DNA from: Anderseniella sp963700895
GTDB lineage: Bacteria > Pseudomonadota > Alphaproteobacteria > Rhizobiales > Aestuariivirgaceae
NCBI GenBank assembly: GCA_963700895.1
Contig: CAVOZI010000014.1
Location: forward strand, 1-64,000
Direction of reading: 5' to 3'
Length of the DNA stretch: 64,000 bases
Positions 50,220 through 58,575 of the stretch are shown here, one piece after another (the stretch's first letter is position 1; each line of letters opens with the position of its first letter). The position numbers and the translations under genes are program-made. The notes beneath the pieces were generated by a model. That model saw only the letters and a program-made list of their open reading frames with translations. It was not told where the DNA came from and made no database searches.

Positions 50220-50789
50220 CTATTCCGCAGCCGCCTTGTCCCGTGCATCCTTGAGGATACGGAATACGCTGGCCCGGCTGATGCCAAGGCGCTCGCCAAT
50301 CTCTTCCGGCCTGATCCCTTGCCCCCGTAACTCGATGACCTTGTCCGCCTGTCGGCGAGCAGTAGGCACCCGGCCCTGGTACTTGCCTTGGGCCTTGGCC
50401 CGGGCAATGCCTTCACGCTGACGCTCCAGCATCAGTTCCCGCTCGAACTGGGCAATGGAGCCAAGCAGGTTCAGCATCAGCTTGCCGGTCGGGCTGCCGG
50501 TGTCCATGTTCATTTGCAGGATATGCAGCGAGGCGCCCTTGCGCTCCAGCGTGCTGGTGATCTGCACCAGGTGCTCGACCGAACGGGCCAGACGGTCCAG
50601 CCGGGTCACCACCAGTGTGTCACCATCCCGGATATAGTCGAGAGCCGCGTCGAGTTGTGTGCGCTGCCCGACACTGGAGACCTGCTCACTGAACACCTTC
50701 TCAGCCCCGGCCTGTTCCAGATCACGGATCTGAGCCTCGAAACCGGCTTGCTGGTCCAGGGTGGAAGTACGGGCATAGCCGATCTTCAT
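50220..50789 (-). CDS. Serine recombinase, resolvase/invertase family
   Basis: A 189-residue recombinase. The catalytic serine is in IGYARTSTLDQQ. The core includes LVVTRLDRLARSVEHL, and LLGSIAQFERELMLERQREG forms the long dimer helix. The C-terminal helix-turn-helix (IRPEEIGERLGISRASVFRIL) binds DNA. ATG 50789 has AGGAGG at good distance. Three copies of GTCTCAC upstream may be its recombination site. It can resolve cointegrates or invert a segment; I see no invertible cassette. Confidence 0.92.
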   Translation of the reverse strand: MKIGYARTSTLDQQAGFEAQIRDLEQAGAEKVFSEQVSSVGQRTQLDAALDYIRDGDTLVVTRLDRLARSVEHLVQITSTLERKGASLHILQMNMDTGSPTGKLMLNLLGSIAQFERELMLERQREGIARAKAQGKYQGRVPTARRQADKVIELRGQGIRPEEIGERLGISRASVFRILKDARDKAAAE

Positions 50790-50812
50790 GGAGGCTGCCT
50801 CCTGTGCAGGTG

Positions 50813-50910
50813 GTCTCACTTGTCTCTATGAGAGTCTGCGACAGCTGAGTCCAGGTGTCAAAAGGTATTCGTGTGAGACTCGCTTGACGCCAGAACTCCA
50901 GTCTCACTTG
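50813..50910. repeat. GTCTCAC repeats upstream of the resolvase, candidate res site
   Basis: GTCTCACTTG occurs directly repeated at 50813-50822 and 50901-50910. Its inverse GTGAGACT at 50873-50880 pairs with AGTCTCAC at 50900-50907. Serine resolvases bind imperfect inverted repeats in front of their own gene, so this arrangement fits a res site and autoregulation. Confidence 0.5.
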
Positions 50911-51020
50911 AGGTCGCCCGTGTGCGACTTCCAACGGATAAGCTTCTTGGCTCTCCTGCCTCTTCAGTCACGTCCGCAGTACCGTAGGCGACCTCTGTAG
51001 CAGCTTCCTACCTGCCGCTG

Positions 51021-51473
51021 TTATCGCAAGCTGATGTTGAGACCTGACAGGTCGAGCGAAGCCTCTAGACCCACTTGTCTGCCTCTCAGAACTAGCTGAA
51101 CACCTTTTGAATTAGTAGCAACGAGGTTGTCCGCTCCGCCACCTATAGCCATCGAAGCCCCGACACCAGAATAAGCTCCCTCAATGTCGGCAATATTGTA
51201 GAGATTGCGAACCTCACCAAACAGGCTGACTTTGGCCAACCCGATAACGAGACCTGCGCTGAGACCACCAACCTTCACTGGATAGCTTTGTCCGTCACAG
51301 GTCAGGGTGCCACCACCACCTGTACCGCCAACGACAAAGCCGCCCTTAGTTATTTCCAGAGTGAGCTGGCAGGCCATCTGTGCCTGCGCTGGTGCAGTTG
51401 AAGCAAAGGCAACAACGGCCAGCAATGCAGCCTTCAGGGGGAGTATCTTCGTCAGGGGTTTAAGGATGTCCAC
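51021..51473 (-). CDS. Secreted hypothetical protein, DUF992/DUF1134-like
   Basis: A 150-residue protein starting with GTG (51473) after AAGGAG. A signal peptide (LKAALLAVVAFASTAPAQA) is followed by two cysteines (ACQLTL and TLTCDG). The rest is Gly-rich with beta character; GVQLVLRGRQVGLEASLDLSG at the end resembles secreted alphaproteobacterial DUF992/DUF1134 proteins involved in envelope integrity. That family link is only by eye. It has no operon partner. Confidence 0.6.
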   Translation of the reverse strand: MDILKPLTKILPLKAALLAVVAFASTAPAQAQMACQLTLEITKGGFVVGGTGGGGTLTCDGQSYPVKVGGLSAGLVIGLAKVSLFGEVRNLYNIADIEGAYSGVGASMAIGGGADNLVATNSKGVQLVLRGRQVGLEASLDLSGLNISLR

Positions 51474-51779
51474 TTCACAATCTCCTTCTTTGGGTGTTCG
51501 TTCATATTGCCATGTCAGTTCAAGCCAAGGCTACCATAGTCCCTAATGCCACGACACCGTAGTGAGGTGTTTCATGCCTCAACGATCAAGGCCAGCCCGG
51601 ACGATCAACCAGAATGCGGTAGCGTGACTGCACTGGGGTTGCACTTGGTCAGCCGGCAAGGGTTGTTGAAACCGATGGCGGCCTGATAGTCTTGCAGGGC
51701 TGGCTATCCTTCTCCCTTGAAAGCTTGGCCAGCATGGGCCAGGTGCGTTGACCCTGCAGTGAGACGCTGCCTGGCCCGC
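51474..51779. other. Intergenic region with a terminator-like stem
   Basis: About 300 bases. GGGCCAGG (51736-51743) pairs with CCTGGCCC (51770-51777), immediately after the DUF5681 stop, and may terminate that minus-strand gene. The remainder shows nothing recognisable. Confidence 0.5.
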
Positions 51780-52106
51780 CTATTCCACAACCCCGTCCGT
51801 AATGGCAGAACTCAACTGCATCAGCACCGCGTGATGCAGGGCGGCGTTGTCCATCCCCTGCACCTTGAGGTCCGTTGACGTAGCGGGCTTGCCATAGAGC
51901 CGGTCCAGGATCGACTGAGAGGCCACGGTGGCCACGCGGGGATCATCCGACTGCGCCAGCTCCACCAGCTTGCGGGCCGCATCTGGAGCGGCTGCCGACA
52001 GGATCTCCTTCACCTCGGGATCGAGGCCAGGACGGCCTTGCGGGTTGCCACTCTGGCCGGGAACGAAGCGGCCGTTGGCATCCCTGATGTTCGTTACCTC
52101 GCCCAT
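51780..52106 (-). CDS. DUF5681-containing protein, 108 aa
   Basis: The N-terminus DANGRFVPGQSGNPQGRPGLD is the DUF5681 signature, a short basic motif found in phage- and transposon-linked proteins, often next to terminase genes. A helical remainder (AARKLVELAQSDDPRVATVA, SILDRLYGKPA) follows. The ATG at 52106 gives a normal length. No terminase gene adjoins it. It supports a mobile origin for the region. Confidence 0.8.
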   Translation of the reverse strand: MGEVTNIRDANGRFVPGQSGNPQGRPGLDPEVKEILSAAAPDAARKLVELAQSDDPRVATVASQSILDRLYGKPATSTDLKVQGMDNAALHHAVLMQLSSAITDGVVE

Positions 52107-52248
52107 ACCAACACTCCTGTTGTGGCCTGATTGCAGGTGATCCGGACCTGCCTGACCAGGTCATTTGCACACAAACAATATACCGTGATTTGCGGTATTG
52201 CTTCAACCGGTGCAGCTCCAGTGCCCATTGCTCGGGCCCAAACAAAAA

Positions 52249-52268
52249 CCCCGGGCTTGTGACCCGGG
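52249..52268 (-). terminator. Terminator of small-gene cassette copy 1
   Basis: CCCGGG pairs with CCCGGG around CTTGTGA, with AACAAAAA on the plus-strand left side, i.e. a T-run after the stem on the minus strand. Confidence 0.8.
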
Positions 52269-52326
52269 AGAGTTAGGGTGAGAAGTGGGGAAGTCTGACG
52301 CTTCCTAACGGGAGAACCTTTGATGC

Positions 52327-52482
52327 TCAGCGCATCCCAACCAGGTTGATGCCGATGTCGCGAGCTGTGCGGGCATCGATGTTTGCAGGTGCCAGCAGAC
52401 CATGGCCTTTGTTCGAGCGGAACAGACGCTGGGCTGATCCGAAGATGCTCTGTGCGAAGTTGGTGTGGTGCTGTCTGATCAT
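52327..52482 (-). CDS. Small protein, 51 aa, paralogue of 58232-58387
   Basis: The protein starts MIRQHHTNFAQSIFGSAQRL and ends DARTARDIGINLVGMR. ATG 52482 has AGGAAGGA upstream. It aligns over its full length with the 51-residue product at 58232-58387, sharing the QHH motif, GSAQRLFRS, and DARTARDIG-NLVG, with many differences elsewhere. That divergence in protein against strong conservation of the flanks suggests a real, maintained gene. Function unknown; no membrane segment or signal. Confidence 0.75.
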   Translation of the reverse strand: MIRQHHTNFAQSIFGSAQRLFRSNKGHGLLAPANIDARTARDIGINLVGMR

Positions 52483-52718
52483 GGCCTCGGTCCTTCCTGT
52501 GCAGGCAATTCCTGTTTGATGACCACAACTATCATCCACCCGCACCCGGACGGATGTGCAATTTATCACATTCCGAGGACGGCAGTTTTACCCCCAACAA
52601 CGGACTCTTTCCAGGAAAGCGCGGAGAGTCTGCAATGTGCCACTAGGTGACATCCCATTGTAATTCAGAATGGTATTGAAGGTCTGGCATCGATAATCTC
52701 CGCAGTAGGAGATGAGGA

Positions 52719-54479
52719 ATGGAACGTCGCCTCGCAGCCATACTTGCGGCCGATGTCGCAGGGTACAGTCGTCTGATGAGTGCGGATGAGGCGGGAACGC
52801 TGGCTGCTGTCAATTCCTGCCTTAGCCAAGTTCTCGAACCCTCCATTGCCGAACATGGTGGGCATATTTTCAAGCGCATGGGTGACGGACTGTTGGCAGA
52901 ATTTCCCAGTGTCGTGCGGGCGGTCGCATGTGCGGCAGAGATCCAGGATGGTATGACCAGGCGAGAAAATCTCGATGGCCAGCCGATCCAATTTCGCGTC
53001 GGAGTCAATCTTGGTGACGTGATAGCTGAGGGCGACGACATTTTTGGCGACGGCGTAAATATCGCGGCCCGCCTGGAGGCCTTGGCTGAACCAGGAGGCA
53101 TCTGTGTCGCGGGGACTGTTTACGATCAGGTACGAGGCAAGGTCGAAGTGACATTCGACCATCTTGGCGAGAAGCAGCTAAAGAACATACCCGACCCGGT
53201 TCGAGTGTACCGCGTTGCCGGAATGTCACGGCGAGGCAATTCCTTCGAATTGTCCATAGGTCTAGACTTTACTATTCCCGATTATCCCTCGATTGCTGTC
53301 CTGCCCTTTACGGTGATGAGTGCAGATTCCGAGCAAGAGTTCTTTGCTGACGGCGTGGCCGAAGACATCATCACGGCGCTCTCCAAGATCAGTCAGCTTA
53401 TGGTGGTTTCCCGCAACTCGACCTTTACCTACAAAGGTCGCGCGGTAGATGTGAAACAAGTCAGTCGAGAACAGGGCGTACGCTATGTAGTCGAGGGTTC
53501 CGTTCGCAAAGGTGGCAATAGAGTGCGGGTCACAGCGCAGTTAGTCGACGCGCAGACCGGGCTGCATCTCTGGGCCGATCGATATGACAGAGACCTTGAA
53601 GACATCTTCGCCGTTCAAGATGAGATAGTCCGAGAGATCGTCACTGCCCTGGATGTCAAGCTGCGTGAAGGTGAGCAACATCGGGTCTGGGCGAGTGGAA
53701 CAAGGAATCTCGAAGCTTGGGAATGCGTACGTCTAGCGACTGACGGCGTCCTCGGTGGTACGACGGAGGCGAGGGCTAGATCGACGAAACTGATTGAGCG
53801 CGCCCTCGAACTCGATCCCAATTATCCCACCGCGTGGGCCATGCGCGGTTGGCTATACTTCAATGAAGCGGATGTAGGCGGCGGGCTCGCTGCTCGCGAC
53901 AAGTTTGAAGCAGCACAGGCAGGAGCGTTCCGTTGTGGGCATCGCGCCCTCGAACTGGATCCGGACTATGCTGATGCCTATGGGATGCTGGCGCTCACGC
54001 ATCTGAATGCGGGTGAGCACGACAAGGCAATTGAGATGGCAGAGAAGGCCATCGCACTAGATCCTAACAGTGCTGAGAACTTGGGTGGGGTTGCATCGGC
54101 CGTCATGACAAAGTCCGGTAAACCTGAGCGCGCCATAGAGCTCATCAAAAGAGCAATGCGGCTTTGCCCATTCTACAGACCCGGGTTGCTGCGTGGTCTA
54201 GGTACTGCATACCGCGCGTCTGGCCGATTGCAGGAAGCCGTCGCCTGCTATCGGGAATCAATTAAGCGCGAGGCTGGCTATCTGGCCGCTTACGTGAACC
54301 TCGCTTCCGCATTGGGAGAATTGGGTTGGGGGGATGAAGCGCGCGAAACGGCTCGTGATGTGCTGCGGCACGAACCCAATTTCTCAATCTCCCAATACAT
54401 CGCTGGCCTCTCGTACCGCAACCAGGCGGACGTTGATCGCATCGCCGCGGGGCTTCGTGCTGCGGGGCTTCCGGAGTAG
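52719..54479 (+). CDS. Class III adenylate cyclase with TolB-like and TPR regions
   Basis: A 586-residue protein. Residues 1-170 form a cyclase catalytic domain: LAADVAGYSRLMSADEAG holds a metal Asp, HIFKRMGDGLLAEFPS the second. PSIAVLPFTVMSADSEQEFF to DRDLEDIFAVQDEI is the TolB/FlgO-like region common in Rhizobiales cyclases. TPR repeats follow (LIERALELDPNYPTAWAMRG, AEKAIALDPNSAENL). No membrane helix. ATG 52719 has GAGGA upstream. It would make cAMP in response to an unknown signal. Confidence 0.9.
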   Translation: MERRLAAILAADVAGYSRLMSADEAGTLAAVNSCLSQVLEPSIAEHGGHIFKRMGDGLLAEFPSVVRAVACAAEIQDGMTRRENLDGQPIQFRVGVNLGDVIAEGDDIFGDGVNIAARLEALAEPGGICVAGTVYDQVRGKVEVTFDHLGEKQLKNIPDPVRVYRVAGMSRRGNSFELSIGLDFTIPDYPSIAVLPFTVMSADSEQEFFADGVAEDIITALSKISQLMVVSRNSTFTYKGRAVDVKQVSREQGVRYVVEGSVRKGGNRVRVTAQLVDAQTGLHLWADRYDRDLEDIFAVQDEIVREIVTALDVKLREGEQHRVWASGTRNLEAWECVRLATDGVLGGTTEARARSTKLIERALELDPNYPTAWAMRGWLYFNEADVGGGLAARDKFEAAQAGAFRCGHRALELDPDYADAYGMLALTHLNAGEHDKAIEMAEKAIALDPNSAENLGGVASAVMTKSGKPERAIELIKRAMRLCPFYRPGLLRGLGTAYRASGRLQEAVACYRESIKREAGYLAAYVNLASALGELGWGDEARETARDVLRHEPNFSISQYIAGLSYRNQADVDRIAAGLRAAGLPE

Positions 54480-54745
54480 GCAGGGGCCTGTCCGAGTTCC
54501 CAGCATCTTCAGACTTGGCTACAACTGACCCCCGGCAAATAGGCAGCTATTGCCTTGAGAACGGACACACGCTGCCCGTAGCGAGCAGTCTGATCAGTGC
54601 CAGGAACTGCCTTCTTTGTCGTCGAACAAGCGGTTTTCTAGCCCTCGCAGTGACGTAATGCGCAGCGTTTGATAGCATCGATCACTGAGAGGTTGTGTCC
54701 AACCAAGCACGGAAAGAGTCCAAATCGGGCAGAGAGGTGCGTTAA

Positions 54746-55537
54746 ATGAGCGAACCCATTGCGGATTATCTTGAAAAAGGAGACGGACCAACCGTTGTTC
54801 TGATCCACTCAAGCGTTGCTGGCGCGGGCCAGTGGCGTCGTTTGATGGACTACCTTTCTGATGAATTCCATCTGATTGCCGTCAATCTATATGGCTATGG
54901 AGGAACTGATGCATGGTCGAAGACACGCGACCAGACGTTGCAAGATCAGGCAGAGCTGCTGAACGCGATCCTGCCCGATCAGGAAAGAAGGTTTTCTATA
55001 GTTGGTCATTCATTCGGTGGTTCGGTTGCGATGAAAGCGGCTGCATTATTTGGCGATCGCGTTGAACGACTTGTACTCATAGAACCCAATCCGTTCTATT
55101 TGTTGGAACTCGACGAACGGCTGGATGCATTTGCTGAAGCCAAAAGCTTGAGGGACTGCATCAAGGAAAATGGTGGTAGAGAAGATTGGGAGGCAGCAGC
55201 AGCCGTCTTCGCTAACTACTGGACAGGCGACGGCAGCTGGGATGCCATGCCGCAAGAGCGACGAGGGAAGTTCGCTCACGCTTTGAAACCGAACTTCCAT
55301 GAATGGGATGCAGTCATGAACGAAAGTGTCCCTCTGTCAGAATGGATTTCCAAACTACCCACGAAAACGACCGTGATCAGTGCAAGCGACACTGTTAACT
55401 CGATACGTGAGATCGTCGATCTAATGAAGCAGACGTGCACCGATTGGCGTTTTGAGCAGCTAGAGAGAGGCGGGCATATGGCCGCGCTGACCCAACCTGA
55501 TAGGATGAACCAAGTAATCAGGGATGCACTGGGTTAA
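54746..55537 (+). CDS. Alpha/beta hydrolase, 263 aa
   Basis: A soluble alpha/beta-fold hydrolase. VVLIHSSVAGAGQWRRLMDY is the oxyanion region, IVGHSFGGSVAMKAA carries the nucleophile serine, and LERGGHMAALTQPDRM carries the catalytic histidine. The acid is probably D in VISASDTVNS. The substrate is unknown. ATG 54746 has AGAGAGG upstream. It is next to the cyclase gene and a TPR gene. Confidence 0.88.
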   Translation: MSEPIADYLEKGDGPTVVLIHSSVAGAGQWRRLMDYLSDEFHLIAVNLYGYGGTDAWSKTRDQTLQDQAELLNAILPDQERRFSIVGHSFGGSVAMKAAALFGDRVERLVLIEPNPFYLLELDERLDAFAEAKSLRDCIKENGGREDWEAAAAVFANYWTGDGSWDAMPQERRGKFAHALKPNFHEWDAVMNESVPLSEWISKLPTKTTVISASDTVNSIREIVDLMKQTCTDWRFEQLERGGHMAALTQPDRMNQVIRDALG

Positions 55538-55600
55538 TAAGGCAGCTTTCTATTCTCGGTAGGAATACAGAATGAACTACCAATCACCACACGGCATCGA

Positions 55601-55651
55601 ATGACAAAAAGACGTTTTGCAGGAATCGTATCGCTCGATGTCGTCGGTTAG
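55601..55651 (+). pseudogene. Remnant of a class III cyclase N-terminus
   Basis: ATG 55601 opens KRRFAGIVSLDVVG, then TAG. The same stretch one base out of register continues YSR, matching the A-D-V-x-G-Y-S-R start of the cyclases at 52719 and elsewhere. No further cyclase sequence follows. It is probably a decayed fragment, but the match is only about sixteen codons. Confidence 0.45.
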
Positions 55652-55770
55652 CAGTCGCTACATTCTGCGATATCCCTGCAAATCTTTGAGCCGGTTGCCA
55701 AACTTGTGGAGCTGGAAACCCGCCAAGTTTTATGATGGTCGCATCCGACAAAACGGCTTCAGGGTCATAC

Positions 55771-57441
55771 CTACTCTGCGGCGACGGCCTTCATGGCTGC
55801 CTGAGCGCAATGGCAGGAGGCACCGACCGGTAGATCGGAGCGGGCTGCGGCCAGCTTCAGGCGCTGAGCTATCAGTTTCGCCTCTGCCGTGTCGCCGGCA
55901 CCACGTTGCCGGAGGCATTCGTCAAGACCCTTGAGGCTCCAGATATTGTCAGGGTGAATGCAGGCGCGGGGCAAGTCGCCGGCAAGGCCCAGATCCTCGC
56001 GGTAGGCCTGCTCCGCAAGCTCAATCCTGCCTTGCTCAAGTGCCAGTGCGCCCAGCGCGTGGCGTACGGGCTGGATCCAGCCCCAAGGCTCGTCATAGGC
56101 CAGCGCATCTTCCAGCTCGATCGCCTTTTGGAGATGGGTGAAGGCCTTGTCGTGATTACCCTTCCGGTACTCCAGTTCACCGTCCAGCATCTGTTCGGCA
56201 ACGTCGAGCAGATCGATGCATCGGTTGTTATGGAGATAGCGGCTCTCAGGCACCTTGGCGCGCGCCTCCATGAACTTTACCCGCTCGGCCTGTGACTTTG
56301 CCACTTCGCCCAGCGCAGCGTGGGCCACGGCCTTGGCGTAGTGCAGCGAGGCAGTAGTGTTGCAGTAGAGGCGCTGATCTTCAGGCAGCGGTTCGGCAAT
56401 GATTTCGCGCCAGCGGCCGAAGCGGATCTGCACATGGGTCTTCATGGAGATATAGCTCTCGAGGAAATCTGCCATGGGCGGGCTTTCCAGCTTCATCAGC
56501 TCCACCGGGATTTCTCTGATCATCTCCTGCGCTGCAGCCATGGCAGGTTCGTATTGGCCGAGGAACATCGCACCGTATATGGCGAAATGGTAATTGTGGA
56601 CGCGGTACGCAGTGTAGAAGTTCATCCTTCCCTGCTTTTCGGCGACCTTCAGGTCGGCCTCGATCCCCTTCTGGTTCCAGTGCAGTGCGTCGCGGTATTC
56701 GCCGCATTGAATGTCGATGTGGGTCGGCATGTGGACCAGGTGGCCAGCATCCGGCACCAGTTCGCGCAGCCGATCGCCGGCCATGAGAGCCTTTTCCGGG
56801 GTAGGCGACATCTCCATCAGGTGGACGTAGAGGTGGAGGATGCCGGGGTGAACGCGTCCTTCGGGCGTGTCGACGAATTTTTCCAGCACCCTTTGTGCCT
56901 CGACCGTGGCAGCCCCCTCAGCAACTGTGTTTTTCCAGATGTCCCACATTTTCCATGGGGTCTGGTTCAGTATTGCTTCGGCATAAACGGTGGCGACCTC
57001 GATGTCTTCAGGATGAGCGTCGTAAGCCTTCTTCATCGCGGCTGCGAAGTCATCGTTCCACGGAGCCTGCTCCTCGATCGGCTCGCGCTGAGGGTATCGG
57101 GCCGGCAACGCTTCGATAAGAGCTCGTTCGATGGGTGTAACTTTACCGACCAGCGCCAGCGCAGCCTGTGTGCTGTCATAGGCGGTGCCCAGAGCGCTGG
57201 ACTTCGTGTCCGGATCCATCATCCACCACTCGAAATTATAATTCGGGCCGGCAGCGTAGGCGACGCCCCAATGGGCCATGGCACAGTCAGGATCGTGCTC
57301 CAGGGCCTTCTGGAAACATTCGATGGCCAGTTCGTGGTTGTAGGAGTACGTCCAGACCAGGCCACGGTCGAACCAGAGTTGAGCGTCAGGAGAACTCGTT
57401 GTGACTTTCCGCGAGTAGACGTCGATGTCGAAGTAATCCAT
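55771..57441 (-). CDS. TPR-repeat protein, 556 aa
   Basis: A soluble protein beginning MDYFDIDVYSRKVTTSSPDA with TPR repeats from the N-terminus (IECFQKALEHDPDCAMAHWG). Further helices run through the centre and more repeats near the end (AFTHLQKAIELEDALAYDEP, IELAEQAYREDLGLAGD). His-rich pieces HLYVHLMEMS and HMPTHIDIQCG might bind metal. It ends with CHCAQAAMKAVAAE. ATG 57441 has GGGAG upstream; the frame is open 22 codons further. I know no function beyond likely protein-protein interaction. Confidence 0.8.
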   Translation of the reverse strand: MDYFDIDVYSRKVTTSSPDAQLWFDRGLVWTYSYNHELAIECFQKALEHDPDCAMAHWGVAYAAGPNYNFEWWMMDPDTKSSALGTAYDSTQAALALVGKVTPIERALIEALPARYPQREPIEEQAPWNDDFAAAMKKAYDAHPEDIEVATVYAEAILNQTPWKMWDIWKNTVAEGAATVEAQRVLEKFVDTPEGRVHPGILHLYVHLMEMSPTPEKALMAGDRLRELVPDAGHLVHMPTHIDIQCGEYRDALHWNQKGIEADLKVAEKQGRMNFYTAYRVHNYHFAIYGAMFLGQYEPAMAAAQEMIREIPVELMKLESPPMADFLESYISMKTHVQIRFGRWREIIAEPLPEDQRLYCNTTASLHYAKAVAHAALGEVAKSQAERVKFMEARAKVPESRYLHNNRCIDLLDVAEQMLDGELEYRKGNHDKAFTHLQKAIELEDALAYDEPWGWIQPVRHALGALALEQGRIELAEQAYREDLGLAGDLPRACIHPDNIWSLKGLDECLRQRGAGDTAEAKLIAQRLKLAAARSDLPVGASCHCAQAAMKAVAAE

Positions 57442-57665
57442 GACAAGTTTCTCCCTGAAATCGATGGTCGTCCGCTTCCTTACCGAAGTGCCTGCTGTTC
57501 CTGGCACTTCTATGTTGCAGTCCCATCTTTAGGGTGGCGCCCGCGAATGTGACGGTCAAGTCGCAATTCAGCTTCAACTTCGGCCGGTTCTGCTGTTTGC
57601 GGGGAGCGTCTGCTATGCTTCAAGTGCAGCATCGCCAGAAGCCATCGCTCCAGCCCAAACAATAA

Positions 57666-57686
57666 CCCCGGGCTTTTGACCCAGGG
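57666..57686 (-). terminator. Terminator-like stem, relative of the cassette terminators
   Basis: CCCCGGGCTTTTGACCCAGGG is a slightly degraded copy of the cassette terminators at 52249 and 58151, 34 bases after the GYD-gene stop on the minus strand. Confidence 0.6.
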
Positions 57687-57719
57687 CGGTATTGCTGTTT
57701 TGTGGTTGCTGATCTCAGC

Positions 57720-58052
57720 TTAACCAGTAGCAGGCTTGTAGCTCCCTGAAGCCTTCTTGGCTGCGGCCATCGCTTCCATTGCTTCACCCGCTGTCATTAG
57801 CTTGGTCGTGGCACCACCAGACAATGCGCCAGACGCACCAATCGCCAAGGCGCCAGCAGCCATCGCCTTATCGTCAGGGGCTTCGATCAAGGCAACAATG
57901 TCTTCTGATCCGAAACAAAAGAACAAGTGATGAAGTTTGCCGCCAACCGCTTCAACCAGTGGGCGAGCCGCAGCCTCGCGGTCTTGAGGATTATCAACCA
58001 TCGCTTTCAGCGCAGCAGCAGTGTAGCGACCTTGAAACATATAAAATGGCAT
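57720..58052 (-). CDS. GYD-domain protein, 110 aa
   Basis: A small alpha/beta protein starting MPFYMFQGRYTAAALKAMVD. LHHLFFCFGSEDIVALIEAP and DDKAMAAGALAIGASGALSG are typical of GYD proteins. They are small oligomeric proteins of unknown role. ATG 58052 has GGAAGG upstream; the longer upstream frame is a shadow. It lies between two terminators of the same type, so it is an independent unit. Confidence 0.85.
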   Translation of the reverse strand: MPFYMFQGRYTAAALKAMVDNPQDREAAARPLVEAVGGKLHHLFFCFGSEDIVALIEAPDDKAMAAGALAIGASGALSGGATTKLMTAGEAMEAMAAAKKASGSYKPATG

Positions 58053-58150
58053 TGGAGTTACCTTCCTGGAAATCCACTCTCGCCAACGGTGATCGAGGCG
58101 CGAGCAGATCGATAGTATGCGCCTGTCTATGCTCCTCGCACAAAACAAAA

Positions 58151-58171
58151 CCCCGGGCTTGTGACCCGGGG
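58151..58171 (-). terminator. Terminator of small-gene cassette copy 2
   Basis: CCCCGGG and CCCGGGG form a 7-bp stem around CTTGTGA. ACAAAA on the plus-strand left gives a short T-run on the minus strand. Confidence 0.8.
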
Positions 58172-58231
58172 CAGATGAGGGTGAGGAGGATGCGGAAGTC
58201 TGGCGCTTCCTGCAGGGAGAATCCAATGTGC

Positions 58232-58387
58232 TCAGCGCAGGCCAACCAGATTGACGCCAATGTCGCGAGCCGTGCGGGCATCGATGCGTGCAGGTGTCAG
58301 CATCCCAGCCGTATCGCTGGAACGGAAAAGGCGCTGGGCTGATCCTAATATGCTCTTTGCGAAACTGGCGTGGTGCTGTTTGGTCAT
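58232..58387 (-). CDS. Small protein, 51 aa, paralogue of 52327-52482
   Basis: Starts MTKQHHASFAKSILGSAQRL and ends DARTARDIGVNLVGLR. ATG 58387 has AGAAGG upstream. Same length as its paralogue, no indels. Substitutions are mostly conservative (I/L, N/A, M/L), suggesting selection on the protein. Function unknown. A role as a small regulator or a toxin/antitoxin partner has no direct support. Confidence 0.75.
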   Translation of the reverse strand: MTKQHHASFAKSILGSAQRLFRSSDTAGMLTPARIDARTARDIGVNLVGLR

Positions 58388-58575
58388 CGTTCCGGGCCTT
58401 CTGTAGATTAGCCGTCCTGCTTGGTGACCATGACTTTGATCCATCCGCACCCGGACGGATGTGTAATTTATCATATCACGAGGATGGCAGCTTTACCCCC
58501 GATAGCAGGCATCTTTGGCAGCGGAGAGGATCGTCCGGAATGTGCCACAAACGGTAATAGTCATGTTGGCTGCGT

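Larger units (their letters stand above)
52236..52643 (-). repeat. Copy 1 of a duplicated small-gene cassette
   Basis: About 400 bases including a terminator, a 51-codon gene and an upstream region that match 58139-58548 throughout. Shared blocks include CCCCGGGCTTGTGACCCGGG, GCCGATGTCGCGAG/GCCAATGTCGCGAG, CCGCACCCGGACGGATGTG, and AATGTGCCAC. The whole unit, promoter to terminator, appears duplicated. Confidence 0.85.
58139..58548 (-). repeat. Copy 2 of a duplicated small-gene cassette
   Basis: Matches 52236-52643 from terminator through gene to upstream region. The coding part has changed more than the terminator and the upstream CCGCACCCGGACGGATGTG block. Confidence 0.85.
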
